This document shows positions 25,941 through 35,502 of a DNA stretch of 64,000 bases, piece by piece (the first letter of the stretch is position 1; the number at the start of each line of letters is the position of its first letter). The notes beneath the pieces were generated by a model. That model did not search any database. It saw nothing but the letters and a program-made list of their open reading frames with translations, and was not told the origin of the DNA. Made by a program: the position numbers and the translations under genes. Source of the DNA: a bacterium (lineage in GTDB: Bacteria > Cyanobacteriota > Vampirovibrionia > Gastranaerophilales > Gastranaerophilaceae); contig JAFXHF010000024.1 of the NCBI GenBank assembly GCA_017536545.1, forward strand, positions 1 through 64,000. The letters run 5' to 3'.

Positions 25941-27893
25941 TTGTTCTGGTTCTTCTAAAATTTTTTGATATTTATCAAGTTTTTCTAAAATATAGTTTAC
26001 GTGAGGATCATTTTCTTTTCGTATTGGAGTACCAAAATCCTTTGCCTCTTTTACCGCATTCATATCGGCTTTTGCTTGTACTGCCATTTTTAAAATCTCT
26101 GGCATGTTTAATGCTGTAGGATTTTCACTGGCCAAATTTTCATAATAAAAATCTTCATAATCCTTATTTAATCTAAGTTTCCAATTTGTATTATTCTGAG
26201 TTCCGCCAACATTATAAGTTTTATCTATACCAAAGAAATCATCAAAAGATATTTGAATCTTTTTACATGTTAAGAATAATTCTGCAAACTTAGCTTTTAC
26301 TCTAGCTTTTGGATTATTATCAATTTGCTTACAAAATTCATCTCGATATTGAGCTCTATTAGGGTTAGAATTTAAAAATCCTGCCAAATAGAACACATTC
26401 CAAGCATGATGAGATTTTATCCAATCCTTTTCAATCATTTTCAAAGCTGGCGGGGAATCGTGAGAACCAACCAATCCCCAATCATCAGGATCTTGAGATT
26501 CTTCAGCACGCATATACTCTAGCTGAGTAATTCCAGGAAGTTTATTTTTCCCCCTATAAATATAATTAAAAGTCGGAGTATCAGTACACAAATCTTCCCA
26601 TACAGGATAATTTTTATCTATGCCATGTTCTTCTAATGTTGGAATTATAATTTCATTTAAAACACGTTTATAATTACCATTTGGATCAACACTTTGAATA
26701 TAAGATATATTTCCAGCTCTTAATCTAGTTCTATCCACTGCTCCATCAACTAGATATACTGTATTTTTGTCATAAATATACGGATCTACCAAACCTAAAG
26801 CATGGTCAATTCGAACATTATCAAAATCTTCTAATGCTGAATCCATTTTATGCTTCAGTAATTTACCAGATGGCCCCAGAGATCCATCTTCATTAAATAA
26901 CTTATTAGGATCTAATACAGGAATATCCCAAACTTGTGGGCTATTATTTTTACCACCATAAGGACAACCCATTCTGTAATCTTTTAAGAACAAATCTTGA
27001 TTTGCCCATTCATCAGCTTTAGAAAATCCAACTAACAAATCACTAATGTATTTAAACCCAATAGAATTTCTAAATTTAGTATTTTCTTTGATTTGTTTAT
27101 CTAATAAAAATTGACCGAAAATATAAGTATCAAAATCTTCTTTAGAACGATGAATAACTTTCTTATATCTATCTATAGCCACAGGTTCTTTATCAGCAAT
27201 TCTAGATATTAAATTTGCATCTAATTCATCCCACTTTTCAAACTCATTAGTACCATAAGTTTTTGCTAGCACATCAAACAGAGCTTCTCTATATAATGCT
27301 GACCCTTTTCTTTCCTTAAACGCTCTAAATTCATTATGTAATTCTAAAGCTCCATCTTGAGAAAAAGCAGCTTTGTTAACAAAATTTTTATAAGCAATTT
27401 TTATACAATGTTCATAATTAGCAAAGGCATCTGGGAATTTAGAATATGCATAATTTTTACCTGTATAGCTTGGAGTTTCAAAAACCGAGTTTATATCGTC
27501 TTCTGACAATATTTTTGCATATTTATCTGTTGTTAATTCCTGCAAATCTAAAAATAAATAGTTTCTTGTAGAAACTGTCGATTTGTATGGAGAAATAGAC
27601 CGAGCATCACGAAGAACACCAACAGGGCCTAACTGATTTGAATTAAAACCATGCAACATTTCAAATGGAAGAAATTGTGTAGCAACTTTACCATAAGGAG
27701 AACCTACCCCTAAATCTTTTTCTGCTTCAGGATAACATGTTCCATGTAAAATCATCGCAACTTCTTGCGTTCCTAAATAATCAAACGCAGGTTGAAGTGC
27801 ATTCTGTCTATAATCCCTTTCCTCATCTGGCCTTAACCTTCTCTGAAAGTTTGGATTATATTGATATGAAGATGTAATCTTTGCTACCTGCAT
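25938..27893 (-). CDS. 4-alpha-glucanotransferase-like enzyme, GH77 (MalQ type)
   Basis: 651 residues. GH77 landmarks: GCPYGG...VWDIP (compare GAPPD...GQ.WG.P in MalQ), VRIDHALG with the nucleophile Asp363, PVWEDL with the acid/base Glu433, and GSHDSPP with the third carboxylate (about Asp479). It would transfer alpha-1,4-glucan segments, for glycogen or maltodextrin metabolism. It is divergent from classical MalQ and longer. Its first residues MQVAKITSSYQYNPNFQ look like an added leader shared with unrelated proteins in this window. ATG at 27893 chosen over an upstream TTG. A GH13-like gene at 39.5 kb is a possible partner. Confidence 0.82.
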   Translation of the reverse strand: MQVAKITSSYQYNPNFQRRLRPDEERDYRQNALQPAFDYLGTQEVAMILHGTCYPEAEKDLGVGSPYGKVATQFLPFEMLHGFNSNQLGPVGVLRDARSISPYKSTVSTRNYLFLDLQELTTDKYAKILSEDDINSVFETPSYTGKNYAYSKFPDAFANYEHCIKIAYKNFVNKAAFSQDGALELHNEFRAFKERKGSALYREALFDVLAKTYGTNEFEKWDELDANLISRIADKEPVAIDRYKKVIHRSKEDFDTYIFGQFLLDKQIKENTKFRNSIGFKYISDLLVGFSKADEWANQDLFLKDYRMGCPYGGKNNSPQVWDIPVLDPNKLFNEDGSLGPSGKLLKHKMDSALEDFDNVRIDHALGLVDPYIYDKNTVYLVDGAVDRTRLRAGNISYIQSVDPNGNYKRVLNEIIIPTLEEHGIDKNYPVWEDLCTDTPTFNYIYRGKNKLPGITQLEYMRAEESQDPDDWGLVGSHDSPPALKMIEKDWIKSHHAWNVFYLAGFLNSNPNRAQYRDEFCKQIDNNPKARVKAKFAELFLTCKKIQISFDDFFGIDKTYNVGGTQNNTNWKLRLNKDYEDFYYENLASENPTALNMPEILKMAVQAKADMNAVKEAKDFGTPIRKENDPHVNYILEKLDKYQKILEEPEQ

Positions 27894-28038
27894 CCCAATC
27901 CCCAATAAATTCTTACTTTTATTATCATATTATAAAATCCGAAAATAATAAATTTTGACCCTTGATTTTATTTCAAATGTAAAGATTTTTCGTAGAAACT
28001 TCCCATATATCCAGATTTAGTATAGAATAAGGGGTGAG

Positions 28039-28068
28039 TTGGAATCTAGTAGTAAGATAAAGTATGAT
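28039..28068 (+). promoter_or_regulatory. Candidate promoter of the acyl-CoA ligase gene
   Basis: TTGGAA (28039-28044), 18 nt, TATGAT (28063-28068), about 20 nt before the start codon region with its AGAGGTG site. Confidence 0.45.
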
Positions 28069-28094
28069 ACATATATAGGGGTAGAGGTGTTTTT

Positions 28095-29780
28095 ATGAAA
28101 TATGAAAACGTTTTTAAGTTATTAGAAGAAATTACCATTAAAAACAACGAAACAGTTGCTTTAGGTATGAAATCAAAATGGGGATGGAATGAGTTCACAT
28201 ATAAGGGATTGGGTCTTTTATCAAGAAGACTTGCAAGCTATATCATGAACGATTTAGACATTCCTAAAGGTGAAAAATTAGCAATCCTATCTGAATCAAA
28301 ACCAGAATACGGAGCGTGTGTATTCGGTTCTGTTTTGGCAGGTTTAACAACAGTTCCATTAGATAATAAATTAACCATCTATGAACTTGAATCAATCTTA
28401 TCAAACTGTGAACCAGTTGTTCTTATGTGTTCAATAGCTAACATCGAAAGAGCAAAAGAATTACAAGCAAAAGTTCCATCAATTAAACATATTATTTTAA
28501 TGGATACTAAAACAGAAGATGAAAATATCGTGAGTGTATACACAATTCCAGAAGTTTACAACGCAAAATGGAGAAGAAGACCATTAAGTGCAACTGCGTT
28601 TCTTATATACACTTCAGGAACAACTGGAAATCCAAAAGGGGTTGAAATTACTTTCAAAAACATGCTTGCTCAAATGCATGACTTGAGATTAGCATTGAAA
28701 CAAATTCTTCCTCCAAACGAAAGAATGAGAGTATTGTCAATTCTTCCAATGAACCACCTATTTGAATTAACAGTAGGTTTCTTCACATTCTTGAACCACG
28801 GATTTTCAATTTACTACACTCAAAGTTTAAAACCAAAAGATATTCTAGATGTAATGTCTGAAAAGAAAATTAAATTTATGGTTACTGTACCTGCTTTCTT
28901 GAAATTATTAAAATCTTCAATCGAAGCAGAAATCAATAAAAAACCACCAATCGTTCAAAAGTTATTCAAAGCTAACTTGGCGATTGCAAGAACATTACCA
29001 ATGGATATGAGAAGAAAATTATTCAAACCTATTCACGACAAATTCGGTGGCGAATTCTGGGGATGTATCGCTGGTGGGGCTCCACTTGATCCACAAGTTG
29101 GTGAATTCTTCCAAAGCATTGGTATTCTTTGCTTACAAGGTTATGGTTTATCAGAAGCATCTCCTGTTGTTGCAGTAAACAGAGGTAAATATATCGATAT
29201 GAAATCTATCGGTTATGCTTTAGAATCGTTTGAAGCTGTTACTGACGAAACAACTGGCGAATTATTACTTCGTGGACCATCAGTAATGAAAGGTTACTAC
29301 AAGCAAGAAGATTTAACTGCAGAGGTTATTGATGCTGATGGTTGGTTGCACACAGGCGACATTGCCAAAATCGACCCTAAAACTAAAAACATCTACATCA
29401 CTGGTAGAATCAAAAACATGATTGTTCTATCTGGTGGTAAGAAAGTGTTCCCTGAAGAAGTTGAAGCAGTTTTAGAACAAAGCTCTAACTTTGCAGAAGT
29501 TTGTGTAATGGGTATGAAACGTGAATTCGGGGAAAAAGATGGTTGCGAAGAAATTGCAGCAATTATCGTACCTACACCAGATTACGCTGCTAACTTCAGC
29601 GATCCTCAAAACTTGGAAGACGCAGTTACTAATGAAGTTAAATTCCTATCAAGCAGATTGGCTCACTACAAACGCCCAATCAAAATCATCGTTCATACTG
29701 AATTGTTACCTAGAACAACAACTAGAAAACTTAAACGTATGGAAATTAAGAAAATGCTTAGCGAAATGACTAAAGTATAA
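28095..29780 (+). CDS. AMP-forming acyl-CoA ligase (long-chain fatty acid type)
   Basis: 561 residues. ANL-superfamily motifs: YTSGTTGNPKG (about 172-182, ATP binding), GYGLSEASPV, DGWLHTGDIAKID, and the hinge/C-domain ITGRIKNMIVLSGGKKVFPEE. The catalytic Lys in the C-terminal KLKRMEIKK is present. It activates a fatty acid to acyl-AMP and then acyl-CoA, or loads an ACP. AGAGGTG before the ATG. Single-gene unit with a terminator behind it. Chain-length preference cannot be read from sequence. Confidence 0.9.
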   Translation: MKYENVFKLLEEITIKNNETVALGMKSKWGWNEFTYKGLGLLSRRLASYIMNDLDIPKGEKLAILSESKPEYGACVFGSVLAGLTTVPLDNKLTIYELESILSNCEPVVLMCSIANIERAKELQAKVPSIKHIILMDTKTEDENIVSVYTIPEVYNAKWRRRPLSATAFLIYTSGTTGNPKGVEITFKNMLAQMHDLRLALKQILPPNERMRVLSILPMNHLFELTVGFFTFLNHGFSIYYTQSLKPKDILDVMSEKKIKFMVTVPAFLKLLKSSIEAEINKKPPIVQKLFKANLAIARTLPMDMRRKLFKPIHDKFGGEFWGCIAGGAPLDPQVGEFFQSIGILCLQGYGLSEASPVVAVNRGKYIDMKSIGYALESFEAVTDETTGELLLRGPSVMKGYYKQEDLTAEVIDADGWLHTGDIAKIDPKTKNIYITGRIKNMIVLSGGKKVFPEEVEAVLEQSSNFAEVCVMGMKREFGEKDGCEEIAAIIVPTPDYAANFSDPQNLEDAVTNEVKFLSSRLAHYKRPIKIIVHTELLPRTTTRKLKRMEIKKMLSEMTKV

Positions 29781-29794
29781 AACAATAATCAAAG

Positions 29795-29819
29795 GGCGGG
29801 TTGCATTTTGCGACCCGCC
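29795..29819. terminator. Terminator after the acyl-CoA ligase gene
   Basis: GGCGGGT pairs with ACCCGCC (29795-29801, 29813-29819) with extra pairing inside; GC-rich stem with a short T-run on the plus strand. It could also serve the convergent minus-strand gene. Confidence 0.7.
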
Positions 29820-29840
29820 ACTTTTATATATATCCCTAAT

Positions 29841-32060
29841 TTAAGCTAAACTTTCCCAGATTTTAGTCAACGCTTGAAGTTCTTGTAATGCTGGAACATT
29901 ATATAATAAAGCATCAATTGCTTCTGCATTAACATCTGTTAATTTATAAGAAAATGCTGCAGACTCATCACCACCAGCTTTATGCGATAATTCGTGTAAA
30001 CAAGTTTCTAAAACCTCAGCAAATTTTCCTCTATTCAAGTACTCTTGATCAATCCAGAAACCTTTTGTAGTACCTCTATCAATAATTGCTTCCGCTCTTA
30101 CATCGCTATATAGTTCTGAGTCTTTTGCACCTTTTGCATCAAAAATAAATATCTTAGTATCAATTTCTTCAGCAGAAAAATGCTTACCTTCCATATGTTG
30201 ACCTAAAATTCTGATAGCTTCTTTTAAAATTTTTAGTTTCTTTTCTTGAATTTCTGTTGGTTTTACTGCTTCGTGAGCTCGAGCATCTCCCATCAGTTCT
30301 CTAATTGTAGGCATACCCAATTTAGAAAATTCGTCTTTACAAATTCTATAACCTTTAGACACTAAATCTGCAACAACATCTGGCGATGCTGGTGAGTATG
30401 CCACACATTTTTCAGGGAATTTAATATGTATATCTTTATGCAAAATAGCGAAATAATCAATAAAACTGGTCAAGAAAGCATCAAAGCCTTTATTGTTTTC
30501 AACTTTATAAACTTTTCCCCAGTATTTTTCTAGTGATTGTATCAATTTCAAAGCTTCACCTTCACTGATACCTATGTAATTTTCGCCATGAGTAGCTACC
30601 CAACCACCAAGCTTACCTAATTCATCAAGGCTCAAAGAAATTCTATCTCTAGAAACATCTAAAGTTCGAGCATCTGGTTTTTCTTTAATAAATAATACTG
30701 AATTGTCAAAATCTGAATAATTACCATCATATTCAAAACGTTGACCAGCAATATATATTCCACCCTTATCATTTGGTCCTAAATCTGTTTTTATACCGAC
30801 AAAACGGTTTTCAAAACCTGGAGTTTTAAAATGTTCATTACCAGAATGATAGAATCTATTGATTGAATCTCTAAGTTTTACCAATAAATCACGATCAGTA
30901 GTTTCAAATTCTAAGAAGTTTCCATCCAGTTTTTCAACTTTGTCAATTGAATAAGATAAAATTTGTTTATCTGTTAAATCGGTATTAGCAAGTTCATAAG
31001 TCAATTTCCAATTATCAGAACCCACTCTTACGCTGTCAGCACCTCCTGATTTTAACAGTTTAAGAACAGCCATTTTTAAACCTTCACCATAGTTACCTGC
31101 AGAACGTGCATCATTACGTTTTGTAGATTCACCCATAAACAAGGCCTTATCAACTGTATAAGTACTATCACCTGAAATTCTTACTCTAAATTTACCATTT
31201 CCAACTGGAACAAATTCAAATCTTACACCATCTAGAGTTTGGCCGTGACCATCAAAGAAATTCTGAAGAATATCTCTTGCAACTTTATCATTATCCCAAT
31301 TTAATGCGTCTGCATAACCAATAGAAATTGTTGTTGGTTGCTTGTAAACAGGAACAAAATCTTTTGATGGCATTTTAGAAACTCTCATTTCACCTCTTGG
31401 CAAAACAAAACGAAACTCTCCACTTTCAGAAATTAATGGAATTTGTAATGGTTGCATATTAGCTCGTATATTTGTACCTGCGGCAGGTAACTCAACTGCA
31501 TCTTCAAATCGCCTTATCCCTTTACCAGTAATTGGTGGTGACATTGGGTCATAAGACAATGGATTTTCTTCAATAAGGGCTCTCATTCGAGCAAAAATTT
31601 GTTCTCTAATTTCTCTTGGTGATAAATCACTTTCAACCAATTCTGTAAATTTTTCACGTAATTCAGATGTTACTCTTCTCAAAGCTGATTCTGAACCTGA
31701 GGAAGTTTCATAAATAGCCTTTAGATCTTCTAATTCAGCTTTTACTCTTGATAATTCTTCTGATGCTGCAAGGTATCTTTCCGAAGTTCGTGACATTTCA
31801 TCCATCATCCAACTACTTCTAGATAAAGAACGACCACGTCCAATAACAAGTCCTGTTAACCCAGCTAAGGCAATACTTGCGTACAAAACACCTTTCTTTT
31901 GCTTATCAGATAATTCACTATATTTTTTTATTTTGAACTTTTTCTGATTACCTTTTTCTAGTTCTTCAACTGCAATATCAGTAGTTCTAGGCGTTTCAGG
32001 AGTTGCAGTAAAATTTGTGTAAACTGGGGAGTAACTATAACTTTTAATTGGTGAAATCAT
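29841..32060 (-). CDS. GHKL-type ATPase domain fused to an HExxH metallopeptidase-like domain
   Basis: 739 residues. After a polar N-terminus there is one membrane helix (about 58-75) and a coiled coil (about 85-150). A domain of about 245-470 resembles GHKL ATPases (Hsp90/MutL/histidine kinase): DILQNFFD (263-270) fits the N box, and NYGEGLK (323-329), preceded by FMGESTKRND, fits the G2 box and ATP lid. The C-terminal 100 residues hold HELSHKAGGDESAAF (HELSH 689-693), a zinc-protease motif with a Glu further on (AEAIDAL). ATG at 32060 follows AGAGG. Neither activity is proven. The layout suggests a membrane-anchored, ATP-gated protease. No partner gene is evident. Confidence 0.7.
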   Translation of the reverse strand: MISPIKSYSYSPVYTNFTATPETPRTTDIAVEELEKGNQKKFKIKKYSELSDKQKKGVLYASIALAGLTGLVIGRGRSLSRSSWMMDEMSRTSERYLAASEELSRVKAELEDLKAIYETSSGSESALRRVTSELREKFTELVESDLSPREIREQIFARMRALIEENPLSYDPMSPPITGKGIRRFEDAVELPAAGTNIRANMQPLQIPLISESGEFRFVLPRGEMRVSKMPSKDFVPVYKQPTTISIGYADALNWDNDKVARDILQNFFDGHGQTLDGVRFEFVPVGNGKFRVRISGDSTYTVDKALFMGESTKRNDARSAGNYGEGLKMAVLKLLKSGGADSVRVGSDNWKLTYELANTDLTDKQILSYSIDKVEKLDGNFLEFETTDRDLLVKLRDSINRFYHSGNEHFKTPGFENRFVGIKTDLGPNDKGGIYIAGQRFEYDGNYSDFDNSVLFIKEKPDARTLDVSRDRISLSLDELGKLGGWVATHGENYIGISEGEALKLIQSLEKYWGKVYKVENNKGFDAFLTSFIDYFAILHKDIHIKFPEKCVAYSPASPDVVADLVSKGYRICKDEFSKLGMPTIRELMGDARAHEAVKPTEIQEKKLKILKEAIRILGQHMEGKHFSAEEIDTKIFIFDAKGAKDSELYSDVRAEAIIDRGTTKGFWIDQEYLNRGKFAEVLETCLHELSHKAGGDESAAFSYKLTDVNAEAIDALLYNVPALQELQALTKIWESLA

Positions 32061-32135
32061 TAGAACCTCTGAAATTGTCGTACGCAATAATTATAAGAAG
32101 CCTAAAAAATAAATTTGCCTTTTTTATGGTATTAT

Positions 32136-32144
32136 TTAAGTAAT
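32136..32144 (+). promoter_or_regulatory. Short leader region of tolC-like gene
   Basis: TGG-TATTAT ends 9 nt before the ATG at 32145 and no Shine-Dalgarno is present, so the transcript would have a leader of about 3 nt. Confidence 0.35.
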
Positions 32145-33446
32145 ATGAAGAAGATAATTTTAGCTTTAAGTTTTATACTTCTAACTCAATCTACATCTTT
32201 TGCTATTGAAGATGTAAAAAAAGTATTTTTACAAGAAGCAATTGATGCTGCTGTTGAAAATAATATAGACTTAGAAGCGGCAAAATTAAATATTCAAATT
32301 GCAAAAAATAATATAAAATCAGCAAACAGACTCCAAAATCCACAGTTGGATTATTTTCAGTTTTTTGGGGCTGCTGGATGGAGTGAACCTCGACAAGTAG
32401 GAATTAATCAACCATTCGAAATTGCCAAAAGAGGTGCTCGTAAAAAATTAGCAAAATCCAACTTAAAATTAACAGAGAAAAATGTCGATTATACAAAGTT
32501 TGATTTAAAAATGGACGTAAGAGAAGCTTACGTTAACCTAGTTGCTGCAAAATCTGTACATGAAACTCTTTACCAACAACAAAAACTTCAGGAAGAACTA
32601 TTAGGCATTGTTAAGGGAAGAGTAAAAGTTGGAAAAGTTCCTGAAATAGACTTAATCCAAGCTGAAATTGCACTTAATCAAATGATAACTCAAGTTAACA
32701 CAGCAAAAGTTAACGTAAAAACAGCACTATCAAATTTCAACAAAATTATTAATAACCCAAACAAAATAACTTATGACAGTAAAGATAAAATTTTCGATGA
32801 AGAAAACAATTTTATTGAAATGCTAACTCCAAATCCTACATTAAAATTTCCTGACATATCAGAAATTATTGATGAGGCTTTAAAAAACCGTTACGACTTA
32901 CAAATAGCTAAACAAGAAATTGATGTTGCTGAAAAAAATCTAAAACTTATTGCAAGACAAAGAGTGCCAGATTTGGCTATTCTTGGGGGATTTGCATTCC
33001 AAGGAGCCCAACATACCATAGACAATAGATTTAATGGTGGGGCTTATGTTGGAGCTAGCGTAGTAAATATCCCACTTTTATACAACTACGGACCAGAAAT
33101 TAAAAACGCAGCCTTAAAACTTCAACAAGCAGAACTAAACTACATTTCAATTAGAAACAAAGCTGAAAAAGATGTTGAAGCAGCATACGAAAAATTTTTA
33201 ACCGCTGCAGAAAACTTAAATGATTATGAATCCAAAATTCTAACAAGTTCTGACGAATTGATTGATATTTCGATTAAAGCATACGAAACAGGCAAATCAG
33301 ACCTAACAGCACTTATCGTAATGAAGCAGTCTTACAAATCAATTCTTGTGGGACATACATATGCTTTAGCAGATTATTATAATAGTTGGACAAACTTCTT
33401 ACGAGAAGTTAACGATGAAAATTTCAAATTACATACATCATTATAA
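32145..33446 (+). CDS. TolC-family outer-membrane efflux protein
   Basis: 433 residues with a signal peptide (MKKIILALSFILLTQSTSFA, cleavage after the Ala). The mature part has two structural repeats of long amphipathic helices, as in TolC/CusC: for example AAVENNIDLEAAKLNIQIAK and its counterpart EALKNRYDLQIAKQEI. TolC trimers form channels through the outer membrane for tripartite exporters. No membrane-fusion or RND/ABC partner is encoded nearby. ATG at 32145 chosen because the signal peptide starts there. Confidence 0.88.
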   Translation: MKKIILALSFILLTQSTSFAIEDVKKVFLQEAIDAAVENNIDLEAAKLNIQIAKNNIKSANRLQNPQLDYFQFFGAAGWSEPRQVGINQPFEIAKRGARKKLAKSNLKLTEKNVDYTKFDLKMDVREAYVNLVAAKSVHETLYQQQKLQEELLGIVKGRVKVGKVPEIDLIQAEIALNQMITQVNTAKVNVKTALSNFNKIINNPNKITYDSKDKIFDEENNFIEMLTPNPTLKFPDISEIIDEALKNRYDLQIAKQEIDVAEKNLKLIARQRVPDLAILGGFAFQGAQHTIDNRFNGGAYVGASVVNIPLLYNYGPEIKNAALKLQQAELNYISIRNKAEKDVEAAYEKFLTAAENLNDYESKILTSSDELIDISIKAYETGKSDLTALIVMKQSYKSILVGHTYALADYYNSWTNFLREVNDENFKLHTSL

Positions 33447-33474
33447 AAAAGAGGGGATTACCCCTCTTTAATTT
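33446..33474. terminator. Bidirectional terminator between tolC-like and ferritin-like genes
   Basis: GAGGGG-ATTA-CCCCTC (33451-33466) flanked by A- and T-runs on both sides. Confidence 0.85.
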
Positions 33475-34769
33475 TAGAATTCAAATTCTTTATCTGTCAT
33501 AAATTTATAATCTTCAACAGAAATCATGTTAGGAGCAATCCCATCTTCTTGCATGCTTTCTTCAAGAAGTTTCGGTTGCATTCTAACTAATTTTTCATCA
33601 GCAATAGCTAAATCTCTACCTTTTTGAACAGCAATAACTTCAATTGTTGTTTCAGTTGGAGCACCGTCTTTAGCATTTGCATTCTGAATAGTATAACTTG
33701 CCCAATCTTGAGGAAGATCATCCACAGTTGCGTAATCTTTCTCGGTACCCAAACGTTTACCAACCTCATTTTCTAAAATATTCTGAACATATTCTTTTTG
33801 AGATTCGAAATGACAAGGCATAAAGACTTTATTACCAATAACTTCTTCAGCATCACGACCATCGTATTTTGTAAATAATTTTGCCGCATGATGCAAGTGT
33901 CCAATTTCCATTGCCAAGAATTCTTCCCAAACAGGTTTCATCATATCGCAAACTTCATCTTTGTAGCATGTATAATAATTACAAACTTCAGTAAATTCGT
34001 GAAGCAACAGTTTTTCATATAAAGACTCTGTTGGGTCAATTAAAGATTCGTACATATTAACGTGTTCTTCTTCAACATCTTTAATTTCTGCATAAACACC
34101 ACGTAATGTAGAATTACCATATTCCATACCATGTTCTGCATAGAAATTATGAGTTTGCTGTTCTGCCGAAACCAAAGTTAATAAATTCACTTTTGTTTGA
34201 GGGTCTGCGGTTTCTTTATCATAAGGTTTTCTAAGTCTTATAATATTACAGTTATGGTGGAATTGTGTTGGACGACCAATCACAATATCTGTCATATTTT
34301 GAACAATATCATTAGGATTTACACCATGTTCCATATACGCCCACTGACTATAACGATACAAATGGTCAAAATCCTCTAACAACCCAAAATTATAAGTTTC
34401 TCTAACATAATCATCTGGTTCGTTTTGAGCAAGCCAAGCAGTCAAATCAACCGCAACTTGTTCATAACCTAAGGTTGTTTCTAAAACTGTTTGATCTTCT
34501 GGCTTCATCCAGTTAATAGTTGTTTGCTGAGCGTCTTCAAATTTTTTAGTCATCGCTAAAAAAGCTAAAGTATCTTCAGCTCCACAAAGCCTTGAAAAAG
34601 CATGCTTAAAATTCCACGCTTCAACCTCGATACCATTCATTAAAATCTGACGAGTTCTACTGTAACAATCAACATCGTATTTATTAAATCTACGTTTTGA
34701 AATATCTTCCCAAGTTCTTAATTGTTTTTCCAAAGGAATTCCTTTTTCTTTCAATGGATTAAATGACAT
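33474..34769 (-). CDS. Large ferritin-like (putative diiron) protein of unknown function
   Basis: 431 residues, helical and rich in Glu, His, Tyr. Metal-ligand-type motifs occur in two sets: E97 and E103 (TLGYEQVAVDL) with LEDFDHLYRY near 131-140, then AEQQTH (202-207), EEEHVNMY (233-240), LHEFTEVCNYY (257-266) and MEIGHLHH (287-294). This looks like one or two four-helix ferritin-like bundles, as in rubrerythrin or diiron carboxylate proteins. It is much longer than rubrerythrin and lacks a rubredoxin CxxC pair. GGAG-type site before the ATG. Possible roles are peroxide or O2 handling, or an oxidase. The ligand pattern is seen; iron binding is inference. Confidence 0.65.
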   Translation of the reverse strand: MSFNPLKEKGIPLEKQLRTWEDISKRRFNKYDVDCYSRTRQILMNGIEVEAWNFKHAFSRLCGAEDTLAFLAMTKKFEDAQQTTINWMKPEDQTVLETTLGYEQVAVDLTAWLAQNEPDDYVRETYNFGLLEDFDHLYRYSQWAYMEHGVNPNDIVQNMTDIVIGRPTQFHHNCNIIRLRKPYDKETADPQTKVNLLTLVSAEQQTHNFYAEHGMEYGNSTLRGVYAEIKDVEEEHVNMYESLIDPTESLYEKLLLHEFTEVCNYYTCYKDEVCDMMKPVWEEFLAMEIGHLHHAAKLFTKYDGRDAEEVIGNKVFMPCHFESQKEYVQNILENEVGKRLGTEKDYATVDDLPQDWASYTIQNANAKDGAPTETTIEVIAVQKGRDLAIADEKLVRMQPKLLEESMQEDGIAPNMISVEDYKFMTDKEFEF

Positions 34770-34971
34770 AAAAGCTCCTTTCTTTATCCAAGATATGAAT
34801 AAATCAAAAACATATTCTTTTAATCAGACAATAAAACTAGACAAATCAGCTATATTAAGTAGCACTTGTTTTGATAAGATAAAAATGTAACGATTTAGAA
34901 AAAAACTAACAAAATTATTTATGCTTGTAGTTTACTATTATTGGACGTAGGGGAAAAATACATTAACCATT

Positions 34972-35502
34972 ATGAAAGTAACACCGATAAGATTTAACCA
35001 AAGAATGGCTAATTCGTTAGAGAGATTCTCTTCCCAAGGAGGGGAAAAAATTGCCAACTACATTAACGCAGCTGGTAAATTTGCTATTGCTCCATTGATG
35101 ATTATGTACAACCCTTTTTCTAAAGAATCTAAAGAAAATAAAGAATGGGCAGCTATCAAACAACCTGTCGAAGCACTTGTAACTATTGGAGCACAACTTG
35201 CAGCTCTGGGTCTTTTGTATAAAAGAATTGATAAACTAGCTGCAAAAGGTAAAATAAATTTCAAATTAGTTGATGACGCTAAAAAGGGTGGAGAAATACC
35301 AAAGCCTATACTTGATGCAGTTAAAGGTGATCGAACAAAAGCTATCGATGAGCTTTATAAAAATTGTCTTGATATTTTTAAAGATAGAGTTGGTACAGTA
35401 TTAACCATCGCACTTTACGTTCCAGTATTGGCACTTTCAAATAGAATTTTCCCTAAAGTAGCAGACTTTTTAATTAAGGATAACGACGATGAGCAAAATT
35501 AA
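34972..35502 (+). CDS. Hypothetical membrane protein, N-terminal half of a split family
   Basis: 176 residues with hydrophobic segments near 34-46, 65-80 and 140-158. The stretch KESKENKEWAAIKQPVEAL followed by GAQLAALGLLYKRIDK matches DTEKENKQYAAANSICSGL and the following KNIDK region in the 344-residue protein at 36902, and the TIALYVPVLALSNRIFP segment matches SMLTIALIPLIMDKLFG there. So it corresponds to the N-terminal half of that protein. It overlaps the next gene by 14 bp. Function unknown; probably a lineage-specific membrane protein. Confidence 0.6.
   Translation: MKVTPIRFNQRMANSLERFSSQGGEKIANYINAAGKFAIAPLMIMYNPFSKESKENKEWAAIKQPVEALVTIGAQLAALGLLYKRIDKLAAKGKINFKLVDDAKKGGEIPKPILDAVKGDRTKAIDELYKNCLDIFKDRVGTVLTIALYVPVLALSNRIFPKVADFLIKDNDDEQN

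Noticed and set aside
29841-32060. GHKL-zincin protein as part of a defence island
   Set aside because: No restriction, toxin, CRISPR or other defence genes are next to it; the neighbours are metabolic, so this is left as an open possibility only.
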